64,000 nucleotides of DNA from Kryptolebias marmoratus (lineage: Eukaryota > Chordata > Actinopteri > Cyprinodontiformes > Rivulidae): positions 8,762,636 to 8,826,635 of the forward strand of contig NC_051435.1 in assembly GCF_001649575.2 (NCBI RefSeq), in the 5' to 3' direction. The notes under the pieces are model-generated. The model was not told the origin of the DNA, ran no database searches, and saw nothing but the letters and a program-made list of their open reading frames with translations. Below are positions 1 through 13,309 of the stretch, piece by piece (positions within the stretch are counted from its first letter, which is position 1; every line of letters begins with the position of its first letter). The position numbers were made by a program, and so were the translations under genes.

Positions 1-2018
1 ACTACTAAACATTTCTTTGGTGACAGTTTCAAGAGAGGCAGTTATTTTTATGCCCAATAGTTACAAATACACATGCACATAACAAGAGAGAAAACTGTAC
101 TGCAAACAGGCCCTTTCTACAAATCCAACACTGATAAACAGTGAGCTTTATAAAAAAGGCACTTTCTGTGTAAAAATTCCAGATGCTCACTTTGCCACAC
201 AGGTCTGTGTCAATCACTGTGCTTTGAGCTGCTCGGTTGCTCACAGTGGATGTCAGGACAGCAAATCGCTGCCTTTGCACTACAAATAGGTGATCTCCCC
301 TCCCATCCATCATCTGCTGCTACCTCACAGTTCCATCAATGTCCTCCAGCCCCCACTGTTGCTACTGAAATGCAGCAGGGACACACAGATGAGAAGTGCA
401 TGTGTATGTCAGTGCTCAAATGCATGTGAAAGACAAAAAGGAGAAATGTTTCTTTTGCTTGAATGCCTTGCACATGTGTGCAGACAGAGGAAAAAGTGTT
501 AAAACTGTTAAGAAAATAAGCATTAGAGCTGTTTGCAGATGGACTTTGTGATGTTATCTCTATTATTTTTTTCATTACAATATGTTCTCAACAATATGGG
601 GAAGCCAAAAAATGAAACTCCAGTGGTATTTTCTGGCCAGTCTGAACAATTAATTCCAACAAACTGAACTATGTTAAATTCATCTACTCACTGATGAACT
701 ACTGAACCTCAGAAGCTCAGCAGATGCCACACGCCGGGGGGGCCACGGAAAAAGCCGAAAACACTTGAGTGGTTTTTTTAGTTTTTATTTTGAAATTTCT
801 ACAAAAAAAAACAAACATTTTATGGCTATATTTTCACTGATGATGGCTTCAAAACACTGTTCAGTTCAGCTTTAAGTTCAAGACCTTTGTGTCATAACAT
901 AACAGAATTTGAGACAAAAACAAAACAGAAAAGAAATTGAAATATGCAGACAGTTGTTCTGCCAAATGGTGAGAAACTCATTTATTTATGTTACTCTTAA
1001 AACTAAGATACATGTGAGTGGTGTAACCACATTTAATAACTTAAGTTTCAAATGATTTAGGCACACTTTTATCTTAAGCCTGGGTGAAATATGTAATACA
1101 GTGGATTGCTATGTATTTTTTAGTTCAAGAATTTGTAATATGACCAAATTCATTTTCTGGAGAAACACAAGAAAAGCATGAACATTTTAACACTGTTAAC
1201 AGAGTTCACATTTTGCATTGGTGTTACCCATTCAGATGTAATTGCACTTTTATGGGATTAACTATTGACCTGAAAAGAACAAATACATTAATTTCAACAC
1301 ATAAAAGTGCTTTACAAGAGGTTCACCAGAGAGATGGCAAGGGTAGATTTGATGCATCTGAACACACTGCGGTCAGGAACAGGGACTTGGGCTGTGTGTG
1401 TCTGTGCGTGTGTGCGTTTGTGTGTGTGCCAAATAGAACACCAATGGAAATGTAAAACTGAAAAAAAAAAGTCAAGAAAGGGAAGCTATTAAAGATTGAA
1501 GAAAGTCAAACACACAGTTTTAAATGAGTTTTTACTTCATGAGTACAAGCAATATGTGCCCCACTTACATATGCAGCAATGTGTGTAAGTGAATGCATAT
1601 TTAATTTTAACATGCCGACCGACATTCATGGCTGATGGATCACAGCGGTACATCAAGTGAAAGGTGTTTCATGCACGCTGATTTTTTGGGTAATGAGTAT
1701 CTACTTGTATTTCATGCAAAAGCCATTTGGTTTAAATGTACTGGTGTTTTTGTTTGTCTTTTCTAGTCATTTATTTTCTACCTACCTGTCCCTTTTCTGT
1801 CAATTTCTTTCTTTTTTTCATTGATAATCAGAGCTATAAAATGAAACTAGTGTTTTTTAAAGGATTGGATATTGCCCACTTTCTTTTAGTTTTAAGCATT
1901 GACCTTGCATAATCTGTTAGTGCTTGGAGTATGTGGTGGAGGTAATGCAGCTACTTGCACACCAAAATTAACTCAGTACTTGTAAAATTTAGTGAAGTAC
2001 AGCCATTTTTATGTTTGC

Positions 2019-2066
<48 letters not shown>
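2019..2066. repeat. Compound (TA)n(TG)n microsatellite
   Basis: About nine TA units are followed directly by about fourteen TG units. A few more AT-rich bases follow. It is a simple sequence repeat, likely length-variable between individuals. Confidence 0.95.
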
Positions 2067-2067
<1 letters not shown>

Positions 2068-5000
2068 TATATGTTATATAACTTCAGAAAGTAAAAATTA
2101 AAAAACAAACACACACAAAAGCCATTACATTTGTTTGTCTTTGTGATTGGAGGTTATAATATGTTATTTTCAGTCTACAAATGGGGAAACAATATTAAAG
2201 GTTTATATATCCACTTTAGAAAATGGTGGAGCAGCTGCTCCACCTGCATCATTAAGCAGGCGCCTTCATTAATGCTCACTGATACAATCTTAGCAACTGT
2301 TCAGACGTGCTCTGATATTTTGATTGAAAAAGCAGCTAGTAAAGGAAGATCGTTCCTAAATCTTACAAACAATATCAGAATACATGCACACTTTTCCTTT
2401 TTGTGGCATCTGTATTGACTAAAAAAAAATGACTCTACTGTAGACTCCTCAGTCAGGGATAAAGACAATAAAAAACATGGCAGCAGGTAGATTTGAATGT
2501 AAATGTGAGTATCAAAGACATTCAGTTGGTTTTATTGTTCTTGGAAATGAAACCTTATGAATCAAAATCAAATTATTTCAGGGATATTTGTGATAATATC
2601 CAACTCTGCTGTTCTTGATGAAGTAGGCTAGGTAACCTAATATGAAAAACAGACATTCAGGACTACACCGGTATGTATTATGTAAGAAATCTGTCTCAAT
2701 ATTGAACTGTAAAACAGCATTCATTTGTTTTTTTTTTGTTTTTTTTATCAATGGTTTGCAATGGTTTGTTTTATTCATAAATATGTCAAATCCCAGTGCA
2801 ATTGATGACTTGGATTTATTAATATTGACAGAAAGGAAGCGGTAGTAAGACACCACTTTAACATTTACTGTAGTTTACTGAATTGCCATCTTCTCTTAAT
2901 ACTAAGAATGACAATGATCTGCGTTATTTTCATTTTTCTCATCAGTCTAGAGGAGCAAAGCTGTTGGTTTTTGCTCCAAAGGTATAGTCGATGTCATGGG
3001 GTGTTGGCCACGCACCCCACCCCCCAAACATACGCCTCTACTTTGCTGAGATAATTGCATTCACAGACTGCTGATTAAATTTGGCCCAACCCTTGTGCAA
3101 TTGTTTCCAAGAGTCTTTATGAAAAATGGCAAAGATTTGAGGATTATAGAATTATACCCGAGCAAGGCAGAGCATCTGCTTAAACATGAGAAGAGGCAAA
3201 ACTAAAATCATGTCAGAATGGTTATGGGGATGTGGTGTTGCATTCTTGCTTATTTTCAACTTGAGCTGTGATAAAATCCTGGTAATCTGAGCTTTATGGA
3301 GGAGGAGGAGGAGGAGGAGGAAATCATATTATAATACCTTCAGATAAGACAAATCTGAAACCAAGAAAGAAAAACAAAAACAAACAGCAGGAAAAAAATG
3401 GACAAAGATGTAAAACTATAAAAGATTATTAACATGATATAAATGTGTGTGATTAAAAAAAAAAAAAAAAAAGACCTTCAGTTGCTGAAGCTGAGGGCCA
3501 CTTAGCTTATCAAGGCTGAAGTGTGATCAGCCTGCCAGCTGAATTAAAATGAGCCACAGTGTCTGGAATGGACAAGCAACCAAAGTTCTGAAGGAGGCAA
3601 AGAAAGAAAAAGGAAGAAAGAAAGAAAGAACGACTACGAAGATAAAATGCACAATTTGTCACAAGCAAACTGATTGGTTTTACAAAAAAAACGGATGCTG
3701 GTTTTAGTGTATTTATTTAGTTTGTTAGAGCAACAGCACATAATAAAGGTTTTGTTTGTTATGACTGAAAGACAAGTGACACTATACAGACTGATGTTCT
3801 CACTTTGTTTGCTCAGAAAAGCATTTCTTGAACATAAAATCATCACAGACATAGTGTCTGTCACAGAGATTGTAATGATTTAAAGTAAGACTATTAAGCA
3901 TTTAAATCTTAAACACGCATCTCTAAATTTATTTATTTATTTATTTTTAATAATAAAATAATAAACTTCAGAAAAGTGACATGATTTGTTGGTACTGGTC
4001 ACCGCAGCTTAAATCACCAAGGTAGAACTCAGGATTGTTAGGTAAATCTTCAGCAGCGAGTTTATTTTGATTTTCATAATTTTGAGTAATTAAAAAAAAA
4101 TGGCAATCCAGCATTCACCCCCACGTCTTACAGTAAATAACCAAACATGTTGTGAGAAAAAAAGACATTGCCTTCAAAATGTCTCTTCCCATCTCTGGTA
4201 CTTTGTGTTTGTGAAACTAAATGCAACACTAACAATGCATTTGATGAACGATTGCTAAAAATCAGTACCGTCAATCTCTTTTTCATTGATTATCTTGTCT
4301 TCCTTCTCTTTCTTAAATTGAACAGTTTATTCAGCATTAAACATAACAAGCATAATAGGCATAACTGTATTTTGGCTTTTACTTAGCGAATATTGTATTA
4401 GTATGACCTGACAATGGAGCACATGCCTTAGGGCTGTTGAGAATTTGGTGGCAAGTGTGATGATATTGATAGTAAAGAATCACAGAGATGATATATACAG
4501 CATAAACATTGGAATCACCCAACTTATTGATTTTGTATGAGTAAAGAAAAAGTGGGAAAAGAAAATTAATGAATGGATGGAAGTTTTTCTAACCTTTGAC
4601 TGGAAATGTATAATTATGTAGTGAAGCCACACCTGGTGTTCCACATATGATAACAATAGCAAAGATACAAAAAATAAATAAATAAATAAATAAAAAAACC
4701 CTTTGTATGTATGTCTCATTACCTACCCCTGCCCCCCTCAAATGCTGTTCCACTTACTGAAGTCTTCAGCCTAAGAAGCAAAAATAAGCATATTAAATAT
4801 TAAGCTGCCAAGGGAGAAACGGGGGGAGTCGTAGTGTTGAAGGCATAGATAGTTTTGTGTCTCTGTGTGGGTGTATGTGTAGCATGAATACCCTAAAACT
4901 TGACTGGGCATCATCTTAGATTTTTTTTCTTTTATTTCTGGGGATCAAAATGCTGTGCCCAGGTATTCAAAGCGAGATTTGCGAGGTTAAAACCTGATTA

Positions 5001-5250
5001 TAGAGGGATAATTATGTAATTGTTAGTTTTGGGATAAGAATAAAGTGTTAGACATTCAGTTGTGATAAGATAAAAGTAAGAAACTAGGAAGTGCAGTTGT
5101 GCAAAGCCTCCCTATGTTAATGAGGTTTTTCTGTGTTTCAGCATCAGCACTGGTTTTGAGCTGTTTGGTGCGTAGCTTCTTTTTAGACATGGATTTTAAA
5201 CCTTAATATGAATAACTTCAGAAATTTTGAAAGGCCTGTATTGTACTGTC

Positions 5251-5430
5251 GATCAGTTCATTCAGGTCAATTTAAAATCGCCATTTAACTTGAAGGCATA
5301 GTTTCTGTACTAAAGGAAGCCTGGATATGCTGAGAAAACCCAAGTAAACGCCACAGAAAAAGTCTGAACAGCTCAAATTTAAACCAGAGACCATCTCGAT
5401 GTGAGGCGACACTGCTAACTGCTGTGATAG
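5251..5430 (-). repeat. Worn SINE-like element, head part
   Basis: The plus strand reads as the reverse of the same element type as at 21114-21448. A paragraph of matching landmarks is visible: a 'gaaaaccca' segment, 'ccacagaaaaagtc', and near the end 'ctcgatgtgaggcgacac' followed by 'tgctaactgctgtg', which corresponds to the element's tRNA-like head read backwards. Many substitutions show it is old. Assigned by eye; the family name is not certain. Confidence 0.6.
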
Positions 5431-7496
5431 CCAAAAAAGTTGTTTTTATTAATGTTAAACATTAAGTCTAAAAATCGACTTATGTTCATATAGGCTTTAC
5501 AAATAAGTTGATTAAAAGTGACAGTTTTTGCAGAAGCTTTTGATACCCACTGAGCTGCCAGTGAACTACCATTTTATTTGCTTTCTTTCTTATTTTGTTT
5601 CTCCTCAAAGATGAGCACTAGATGCATTTGACATCAAAGAGTCATCTCAAACACAGTCTGGCCCTCAGAATCAAAGTAAAGAAAAAAATGTCCAAGGCTG
5701 CAAATCTTTACAGTGACTTGGTAAAGACACAATGACAGCCAGTCATTGACAGAAACCGAACATGACAACCAAAGCATGAATGTTTGAATGTCATCATCTA
5801 TGACACACTTTTCAAAAGAATAAAACTGAAATATATGATGAATTAGGCAAACTTTTAAAACTCTTTTACCTAAACAATAAACATTTTGTTTTCTTGTTTA
5901 TCACATGAATAATATATGGTGATAACTCAGTCACAAATTTAAAATTGTTCAATCAAAGGAATAATAGTTTTGAGATATAACAATAGGGACATATCTCACA
6001 GTTTTAAATTCAAATTGTTCCTAACAAATGTCTGCAATAAACACTTATATTCTCAGTGTCTTTTCTTGCAGCTAAATGGCAAATAAATCACTACATGAAT
6101 AAATACATTTATTATTATGTGTGGAAAGTGACAATATATTTTCATATTTTGCACAAAGAAAAAAAGAAAAAAGAAAAAACATTTACACAAGACTTCAGTT
6201 AACTGAACAGCATCTTAAAAGTCTTCAGGAGTTTTACATCTACATCATAACAGATCATTCCGATCTAAGTTATTGCCTCAGGGGAGGGAAATGTTAGAGA
6301 GCGTAAGAAGAGAACTGTGTTTTTGATTTCCAATCGGTATTAAAATTCCTTCCATGAATACTTTAACTTTTAATGAGGTTAAAGTCCATTTTTACTTCCA
6401 GCAGACCACTGAGTTTCAATTAGGGAGGATATAAAGGGCATGTAGTGATGTTTAGGTAAGTCTGAATATATATTTTTTCACCTGATAAGATGAGAATAAA
6501 ATGTTGGAGAATGGGCTAAATATTTTTTTTCACCTGCCACCAAAAGGCAGAGCAATATTGTTTATACCCGAGTCTTTGTGTGTGGGGTGTGTGTACCATT
6601 GTGTCTTTATGTGCATGTCTGTTCCCCAAAATTTTGCTTTTAGAATAAACAACAATTATTTTTGGTTATTTTTTTTTTCTTTTAAAGGCTAACTTAGTTG
6701 TGTATTTTTATAAAATCAAACTTGCATTTGTAGCCTACTAAAAAGAAAAAAAAAATTGAACAGCAGTTGAAAATGATGTTTCCTCTAACAAAAATGCACA
6801 ATTTAAATTTAAGGTGGAAAAAAAAGTTTTACGTTATTTGTTTGTTTAGTATGTGCTATATCTTTTTCTGCTTTTCAAAGCTGTGTTTTGCAGGACACAC
6901 AAGATTTATATTTGAAGCCATGAACAAATGTCCAACGTGACAGTAACGCTGTCAACATGGTAGACAGGTATGATCTTAAGTTTCTCCTGTGTCAAATAAA
7001 TAATCCCATGAGCACTTGTAAAATATGTTGAAACATATCAAATATGTAGGGGGATTCTCTAGTTCATTTGCTAAGAGGGAATGTCATTTTTTATTTATTT
7101 TATTATTTTAGATAGACAACACTATCAAAGAACTTGTATGGCCATGTAAATGTCTTTTCCGCTTGATTTTTTTTATATCAAAATTTGTGTCACCATTTTG
7201 TTTAAAAGGTCTGACAACATATAATAATCTTACAATAAAATGATGGAAAGCTGTATGTAATGATGAAGCATTAAGATTAGGACCCCAATACAGATTTGAA
7301 TACATCCAATAATAGGATAAGTTGGAAAACTGCAATTTAGATTCTGATATCACATAGAGTTAAAGCAAGATTGTCACATGGGTGTGGGAGTAAATTGTTA
7401 CAGCGTAGGTGTGAAGTACAAATGAATACAAACAATTCTGATGACCAAGCATCGATTTGTAGAACACCTAGCAGCAAAAAACGAAGAAAAAAAAAG

Positions 7497-7632
7497 TTTC
7501 CATCCACATCCACTCATCCATTTATTCATCTATTTTTTTTTTGTTTTGGTTTGTTTTCTACATTCATTTATTATTTATTATTATTTTGTTACAGAGAGTT
7601 ACATTTTGACAGGCCACCAATTCATCACAAGT
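7497..7632 (-). repeat. Worn SINE-like element, tail part
   Basis: A 'ccatccacatccactcatcc' stretch is followed by a T-rich spacer and then 'gacaggccaccaattcatc', which matches the tail of the same SINE-like family in reverse orientation. The middle is heavily altered by T-rich expansion. Confidence 0.45.
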
Positions 7633-10290
7633 CTATTTAAAGACACTGATGACAAACCATCCATCCAAATATATTTTAATTCACTTTTTATTATGATTGT
7701 TGTTACTGTCATATTCCCCACATTCAGCCCATCATCTCTTCACTAAAGTCAAAAAGGAAGAAAAAAAGAAAACTGACTTCAGTAGTTTCACTATCTTTGT
7801 CAACCAGTGGTATTACACAGCAATCAATTAACACCAACAACCACAAAAGCCTGTTCCAGACTTCAGTTTAACATGTTCCCCTCACAATCCACATTAAGGG
7901 CTCACAAATGTGACAGTGTGAATGTCGTCCTTCAAAAAGAAGTCCCTTATGCCCCCTTCCTGGAGCAGTGAAATATTGAGTGTGACACGGGAGTAATTGC
8001 ATGGGAAGTAATCAATTAGACACACAATTGAGGGAGACCTGAGGTCTGTGAGCTGCCAGGCAAGAAGCTCAACTGAATTCTGGTGACATGGACTGAACAA
8101 ATCCAGCCTGACTATTCTGCTAAAATTGCTCTTTCATTACCTAGTAGTTCTATGATGAAAAAAAAGTCTTAGGGATCAGAAAAAGACAGTAATTTTATGT
8201 CCCCTCATTAAGCAGCCCTTTGTCTGGGGGAAACACACTGACTCAAATCATCACTTTCACCTTGCCCCATCCAATCTTTTCAATGCCTCCCTTATGTATT
8301 GCTGTCACACAACACTAAGCAGGACATGTTCAGCAGATGATACTGCAACTGCAGTGGCCTTTGGAGAGCACAGACAGACTCAAGTCCTCAAAAAGAGTTT
8401 TGGATACATTGAAAAATTCTGCCAACATGATATTGTATGTGTTTTCGAGAAAGGCACCAATACGACAAACCAAGACAGCTAACTGAAATATGGCAGTGAA
8501 AGAAAGAGGGATAAAGAGATGGAATACAGACAGAAAATGGGATGGGAAAAAAAAAGACAGCAGATGGGCCATGAAGAAGTGGATAACGCCTTGGCGTAAA
8601 ACGCAGGCTTGTGTACATGCATGCAATGAGAGAAGATCATTCAGCAGATGGGGCCTCAGATTGGATGCTTCATTTTAGACAGACGCAGTGCAGGCGTAGG
8701 GTGGTTAGAAAAAAAAATGAATCAACAACACTAAACAAATGTGGAAAAAAATAGACACTGGGTGAAATGGGGAAATGGGGGCGGGGTATTGGCAGTAAAA
8801 TGTGTTAAATCAGAAAGCTCATCTGTGTTTAGTTCCTTATTGAAGCTTTTATTATTTTGCCAGAAAAGGAGACTGTAATTATCATCTGAAAGGACAGAGG
8901 CTGCACAGGCTTCATGTAAATCCAAACAGAAGTGTTACAAATGTTTACATAAACATAAAAAAATATTATGAAATAATTGTATCAAATAAAAATGAGGAAC
9001 TTGAGAAGAAAAAATGCCAGAAGTTAGCTCTGTTTAGACTTTACCTTGCTTGGATATGAGATGGGAGAAAATGAGTAAAAACTACTTCAAGTTCTATCCA
9101 AACCAATTAAATTTAAATAAGATTAAATAGATTGCTTTTGAGAAAACAGTCCACGTGATGAAGTTTTATTTTTTCTTTAACTTTTTGGCCCCTGAAAGCA
9201 ATTTCAAACAACTTAGCTTGCCACACTTGGGGAGTGTCTTTCATATTTATTATTCTATACACCCCTGTGCACACAAACACAATCCCTTAACTTTCCCCAT
9301 GCTTTGCTGTCCCTATATTTCATATTCATGAGGATAACTTAGCTAAGCTTGATTGAAAGGTGCATCAGAGGGAGTCCTATCCCTGCTCAACCAAAGACCT
9401 CCCTTCATCCAATCCTCCAGTCTCCTTAAATCTAGAGAGTCCATTCACAGCATGCAAAAAGTGTACGAGAAAAATCAATAAGTGCAATGCTACAATATAC
9501 TAGCGACAAATTGATTTCATCCCAAGGCAATTTTGACTTAAGTGGAAACGCATGTGGTTTCAACACCGAAGGGGTCATTTACTGTGCCTTCTCTTGATTA
9601 GCCTTTTATGTTCTTAATACGTTTCATCCCATTATATGTGTTGCATTATATTGATCATTTTATACTTCTTTTTGGAGTTTTGAAGCTATTGGTAGAGGAA
9701 CAATAGACTAAATGACAGCAACATCAAAGGCTTTGTAATAAGTGAGACACCTAGCCTTGGAGAGTTTGATCTGCGTTACTTGATGCACTGCAGTGGATCT
9801 ATCCTGATGATTTAGGATCATTTCTTTCTTTAGCAGCACACTACAGACGTATGACAACTGTAACCAAACAAACCAGTGACTTCTCTCATGCCTCCAGTAA
9901 AAGTTGAATATACTGTCAACTTCATCTACACAAAAAGCAGTGATGTAGACCCTTCAAGACAAATGACTTCCTATGAAAACATATTGCTGTAGAAAGAGAG
10001 AGGAAAAAATAAAAATGTTATCCACACACACAGATTGTTAAACTGAACATGTACTATTGTTGTTAGAAATATAATACTAAAGGATACATTGTATGATATG
10101 TTGGGGCTTAGGTGAACTTTATAGCAGAAAGGACAGTTATTGTCAAGGCAAGACAAACATCATCTTTCGCTTTACTTTGGTCCTGTCTTTTGCACTGGTT
10201 TTTATGTTCAGCTTCATCTGTCAGACAGATTACAGCAAATGTAGCTACAGAGTTGCTGCAAAAAACTTTTTTGTTTTTTCACATTTCGCT

Positions 10291-10315
10291 TATATATATA
10301 TATATATATATATAT
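10291..10315. repeat. (TA)n microsatellite
   Basis: About twelve uninterrupted TA units. The short reading frames across it with Tyr-Ile runs are artefacts of the repeat. Confidence 0.93.
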
Positions 10316-12483
10316 GAATCTAATTGATCTGTACATTTTTGCCATCTTGTTTTTATGACTGTATTTGTTTAATACTACTTTTGCTGATGTCTTGTACAGC
10401 ACTTCTTCTTTATAATAACTATAAAACCCCCTAAAAACCCCTCATATAAAAAGCCCAAACTTAGCCTCCCCTACACTCATATTGCACAGAATACAACCAA
10501 TTTTCAAATAAATTGGTTGTACAACTGTAGAAACAACACTACCACAGGTGATTGTTTTGTGTGATGTGACAGCAGTAAGATTTTCTTTCCAGACAAATAA
10601 CATCAATATTATAGGCTATCAAGTTATTTTTCTTTGATTGTTTCTTTGTATCACTTGAAACAAAGAAAAGTTTTCAATATTCTACTTATTGAATAAGACA
10701 CAGAGTTATGAAGTGGAGCAGATTCAGACCAGTGCTTTGGTGCGTGTGTCATCCCCCCCTCCCCGTTAATGGCTTAAGGCCATGGATGGCACATCAAACA
10801 GTTGCATCTCACAGACTCACAGAGTCCAACCCCAGCTCCCCCAGCACTGGCTTCAACTTGGCACCAAAATGAAAAAGGCTGGCTTGGCAAAAAGCTGTTG
10901 TTGGTGCTATACAAATGCAATTCCAAGTGTAGTGAAAAAATGTAAGAAAAGATTGGACGTACCACAAAAGCACATATTGAAGCTACACATAAAGACTAAT
11001 GGGACTGGGCTGATTCCTTCAACCCACCAGGAATAAAGAGTTGAAGAGAACAATGAGTGACAACTAAATAATTTAGGAAGGGGAGTTGAAAGAGGTTCAG
11101 TACAATGCTTCTAACAAAGCTAAATAAAGTTTCAGCTCAAACTAATTGTAATTTTCCATTGCTGTAAGACTTATTTATGTTTTTCTTTATTGTTATTTAA
11201 AAGATACTGCTGATATCTTAGCAAACTGTTTTATTTTTTCGTAATTGTATTACTTTATTTGTCGAACAGTTTTAAACAAAAGCGTGTGATAAGATTCAAT
11301 GTGTAGTATGCCACAAGTCTGACTGAAGGTCATCTTTAATCCTAAAGATGATCAAAACTAAGTCTTTATTCTTATTATTATCAGTATATTTTTGTACAGT
11401 ATGTTGTAAAGTACTGGCCAGGACTCATGACAACCTGTTGTCATTCAACATTTTTCCTAGATTGTACATCTAAACGTATAAAAAAAAGTTACAAGGATGA
11501 ATTTAGCTTTAAAAAAAAGTATATAGGACCTTTGATCTTGTGTTGCACATAACGTAGGCTGTCTAGGGCCCACTGCACTTAGCCCTGAAGTGGAAGAGCA
11601 CTTTATCTTCTTTACAAGTCAAGAACTTCATTTTATACTGACCTCAAGATCATGGCTTCTGAAAAAAAACCTAGCAGCACAATCTATTGTTCATAAAGCA
11701 GCAGAGCCACCCACACAATGCTTTCCTACTTAGTGCACCATTTCATCAGGAATCACATTTTCTATCTCCTCAACTTTCGAGGAAACAGGCTTGGGCCAAA
11801 TGATGAGTAGATTGTCAATCCTGGGGTAATATTTTTGGTTTGAGCAATAGGTGACAGACAAGACCAAGCCTTTCCACAATATTGTGTCTCGGTGTCATTT
11901 CCTTTAGTGTAAAAGGGTTAATTGAAATGACAGCTCTAATTTGTTTCATTAAAGAAGAAGAAAAGGCAGACATACTAATTCTGTACTAATGTAACAAGCC
12001 AGTGCCAACACACAGCTGGTTTATCTATTTACTGTCTAAAAAGCCACGTGTATGCATTTGTGCTGTGCCTGATATGTTTTAGTACCTTTTCTAATTTTAC
12101 TGGGAAAATGTTTTCCAGCAGAATGATAGTTTAATTATATCTAATAAAATGCAACCTGTTACTCAGTCATAGTGATTCAAAAGATAAACAATTCCAATCG
12201 GTTATATTTTCAGAGGCAGAACTCTATTTATAAAAAAATAGTTGACTAGATAATGCACACTGCAAATTAGTATTTAACATTTAAGTGTGAGACTTTGGGC
12301 ATTTTTTAATCCACATAATTTGGACTAGAAGGCAAAAAAAAATAGTCCAAAATATGTTTCTCAGATTGCTTCAATATGCCTCACATAGAGAATTACAAAC
12401 ATTAACTGCTTTTATATATTTTTTTGACATATAGAAACAAACAAACATAATGTATTTAACTTCTAAATACCTTAATTACTTAC

Positions 12484-12670
12484 CCGTAAGGTTTTTAAGA
12501 CCCAACTGCCGCAAACCAAAGTTTCCATCTCGTCTGTAATTGAGAAAGATTGCAAGGGAGTAGCGGTCCTCATACAGTTTGGTTCCTCGAATGATCCTCA
12601 AGTTCTCCAATGGCAGGAAGTCAAATTGGTTTAAAGCCACCAGTACATAGCCTGTCACTTCTCGGATAGA
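12484..12670 (-). CDS. erbb4: erbb4 coding exon 3 (receptor L domain 1, middle part)
   Basis: This exon encodes 62 residues of the first ligand-binding L domain of the neuregulin receptor ErbB4, a membrane tyrosine kinase; this part lies outside the cell. The peptide starts [16 protein letters not shown], contains [20 protein letters not shown], and ends with NLT, an N-glycosylation sequon. The run [11 protein letters not shown] is typical of ErbB4 rather than EGFR, ErbB2 or ErbB3. On the minus strand the acceptor is a pyrimidine-rich tract ending in CAG just above 12670. The donor GTAAGT begins at 12483. The length of 187 bp equals the human ERBB4 exon as I recall it. The exon starts in phase 0 and ends one base into a codon, expected to be Glu. 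Compared with the human sequence from memory, about 7 of 62 residues differ, including Asp-Phe where human has Arg-Tyr after LNQF. Paralogue a or b is undecided. Confidence 0.97.
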
Positions 12671-13096
12671 CTGTGGACAGAATTACGGAAGGAGAGATGT
12701 CAGAGACTTTTTTTTTCTGTTTATGATAATTTCATAAGCAAAAGCAATAAGAAAAAACAAAAAACAATATTTTTGGAAACCTTTCAGAAATATATTGTTT
12801 ACATTCAAAAATAAGCACAAATTTAAAGACTATTTACAAAACAATTAAATAAAAAGAAGAACAGTTTGTTATACAGACAGTAAACTGTCAGTCTTGAGTT
12901 TCCACAATTTACTGATGGGAGATGCCTTACTCTCCATCTTCAGATATTTTTAAATAAATGTCTGTTTTTTAAAATTTCTTGATAGTTTTTTTTCTGCATA
13001 TGACTAAAAAAGTCATGTCCATACATTTTTAATTTTCTTATTTTTAATTATTATTTTTTTGTAGAGAAAATTATTTAGTACCAAGACATCATTTAT

Positions 13097-13162
13097 ACCC
13101 TGCTTCTTGCACAGTGACTGCTGGAGATAATCACCAGCTCCCCTTTCACCCAGACAAGAGAA
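13097..13162 (+). repeat. SINE-like 3' tail fragment
   Basis: The sequence 'gtgactgctggagataatca' followed by 'ccagctcccctttcaccc' is the 3' end of the same family as the element at 21114-21448, which has 'gctagagataggcaccagtt'. In this family the 3' end commonly runs into a GATG-type repeat, exactly as here. Only the last ~65 bp of the element is present. Confidence 0.75.
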
Positions 13163-13309
13163 GATGGATGGATGGATGGATGGATGGATGGATGGATGGA
13201 TGGATGGATGGATGGATGGATGGATGGATGGATGGATGGATGGATGGATGGATGGATGGATGGATGGATGGATGGATGGATGGATGGATGGATGGATGGA
13301 TGGATGGAT
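13163..13309. repeat. (GGAT)n microsatellite, about 37 units
   Basis: An uninterrupted 147-bp tetranucleotide array. Because 4 and 3 share no factor, all frames stay open and give Met-Asp-Gly-Trp repeats on one strand and Ser-Ile-His-Pro repeats on the other; these are not proteins. It grew from the tail of the SINE-like fragment just before it. Confidence 0.98.

Larger units (their letters stand above)
1..12483 (-). other. erbb4: erbb4 intron 3 (5' part only)
   Basis: Everything below the exon 3 donor is intron, with no exon-like reading frame flanked by splice sites. It begins with the GTAAGT donor at 12483 and runs off the window edge. Contents: a TA/TG microsatellite near 2 kb, a 20-bp palindrome at 2225-2244, short GGA and GAAA runs near 3.3 and 3.6 kb, AAAT-type runs near 3.94 and 4.67 kb, worn minus-strand SINE-like fragments at 5251-5430 and 7497-7632, and a TA run at 10.29 kb. 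The stretches 240-360, 1600-1690, 2950-3110, 3470-3560, 7980-8100 and 9230-9450 have less low-complexity sequence than the rest and could be conserved elements. In the remaining stretches I see nothing specific. The small ORFs here lack any recognisable domain. Confidence 0.9.

Noticed and set aside
13163..13309. CRISPR-like array
   Set aside because: The repeat is a pure 4-bp microsatellite with no spacers, in vertebrate intron DNA.
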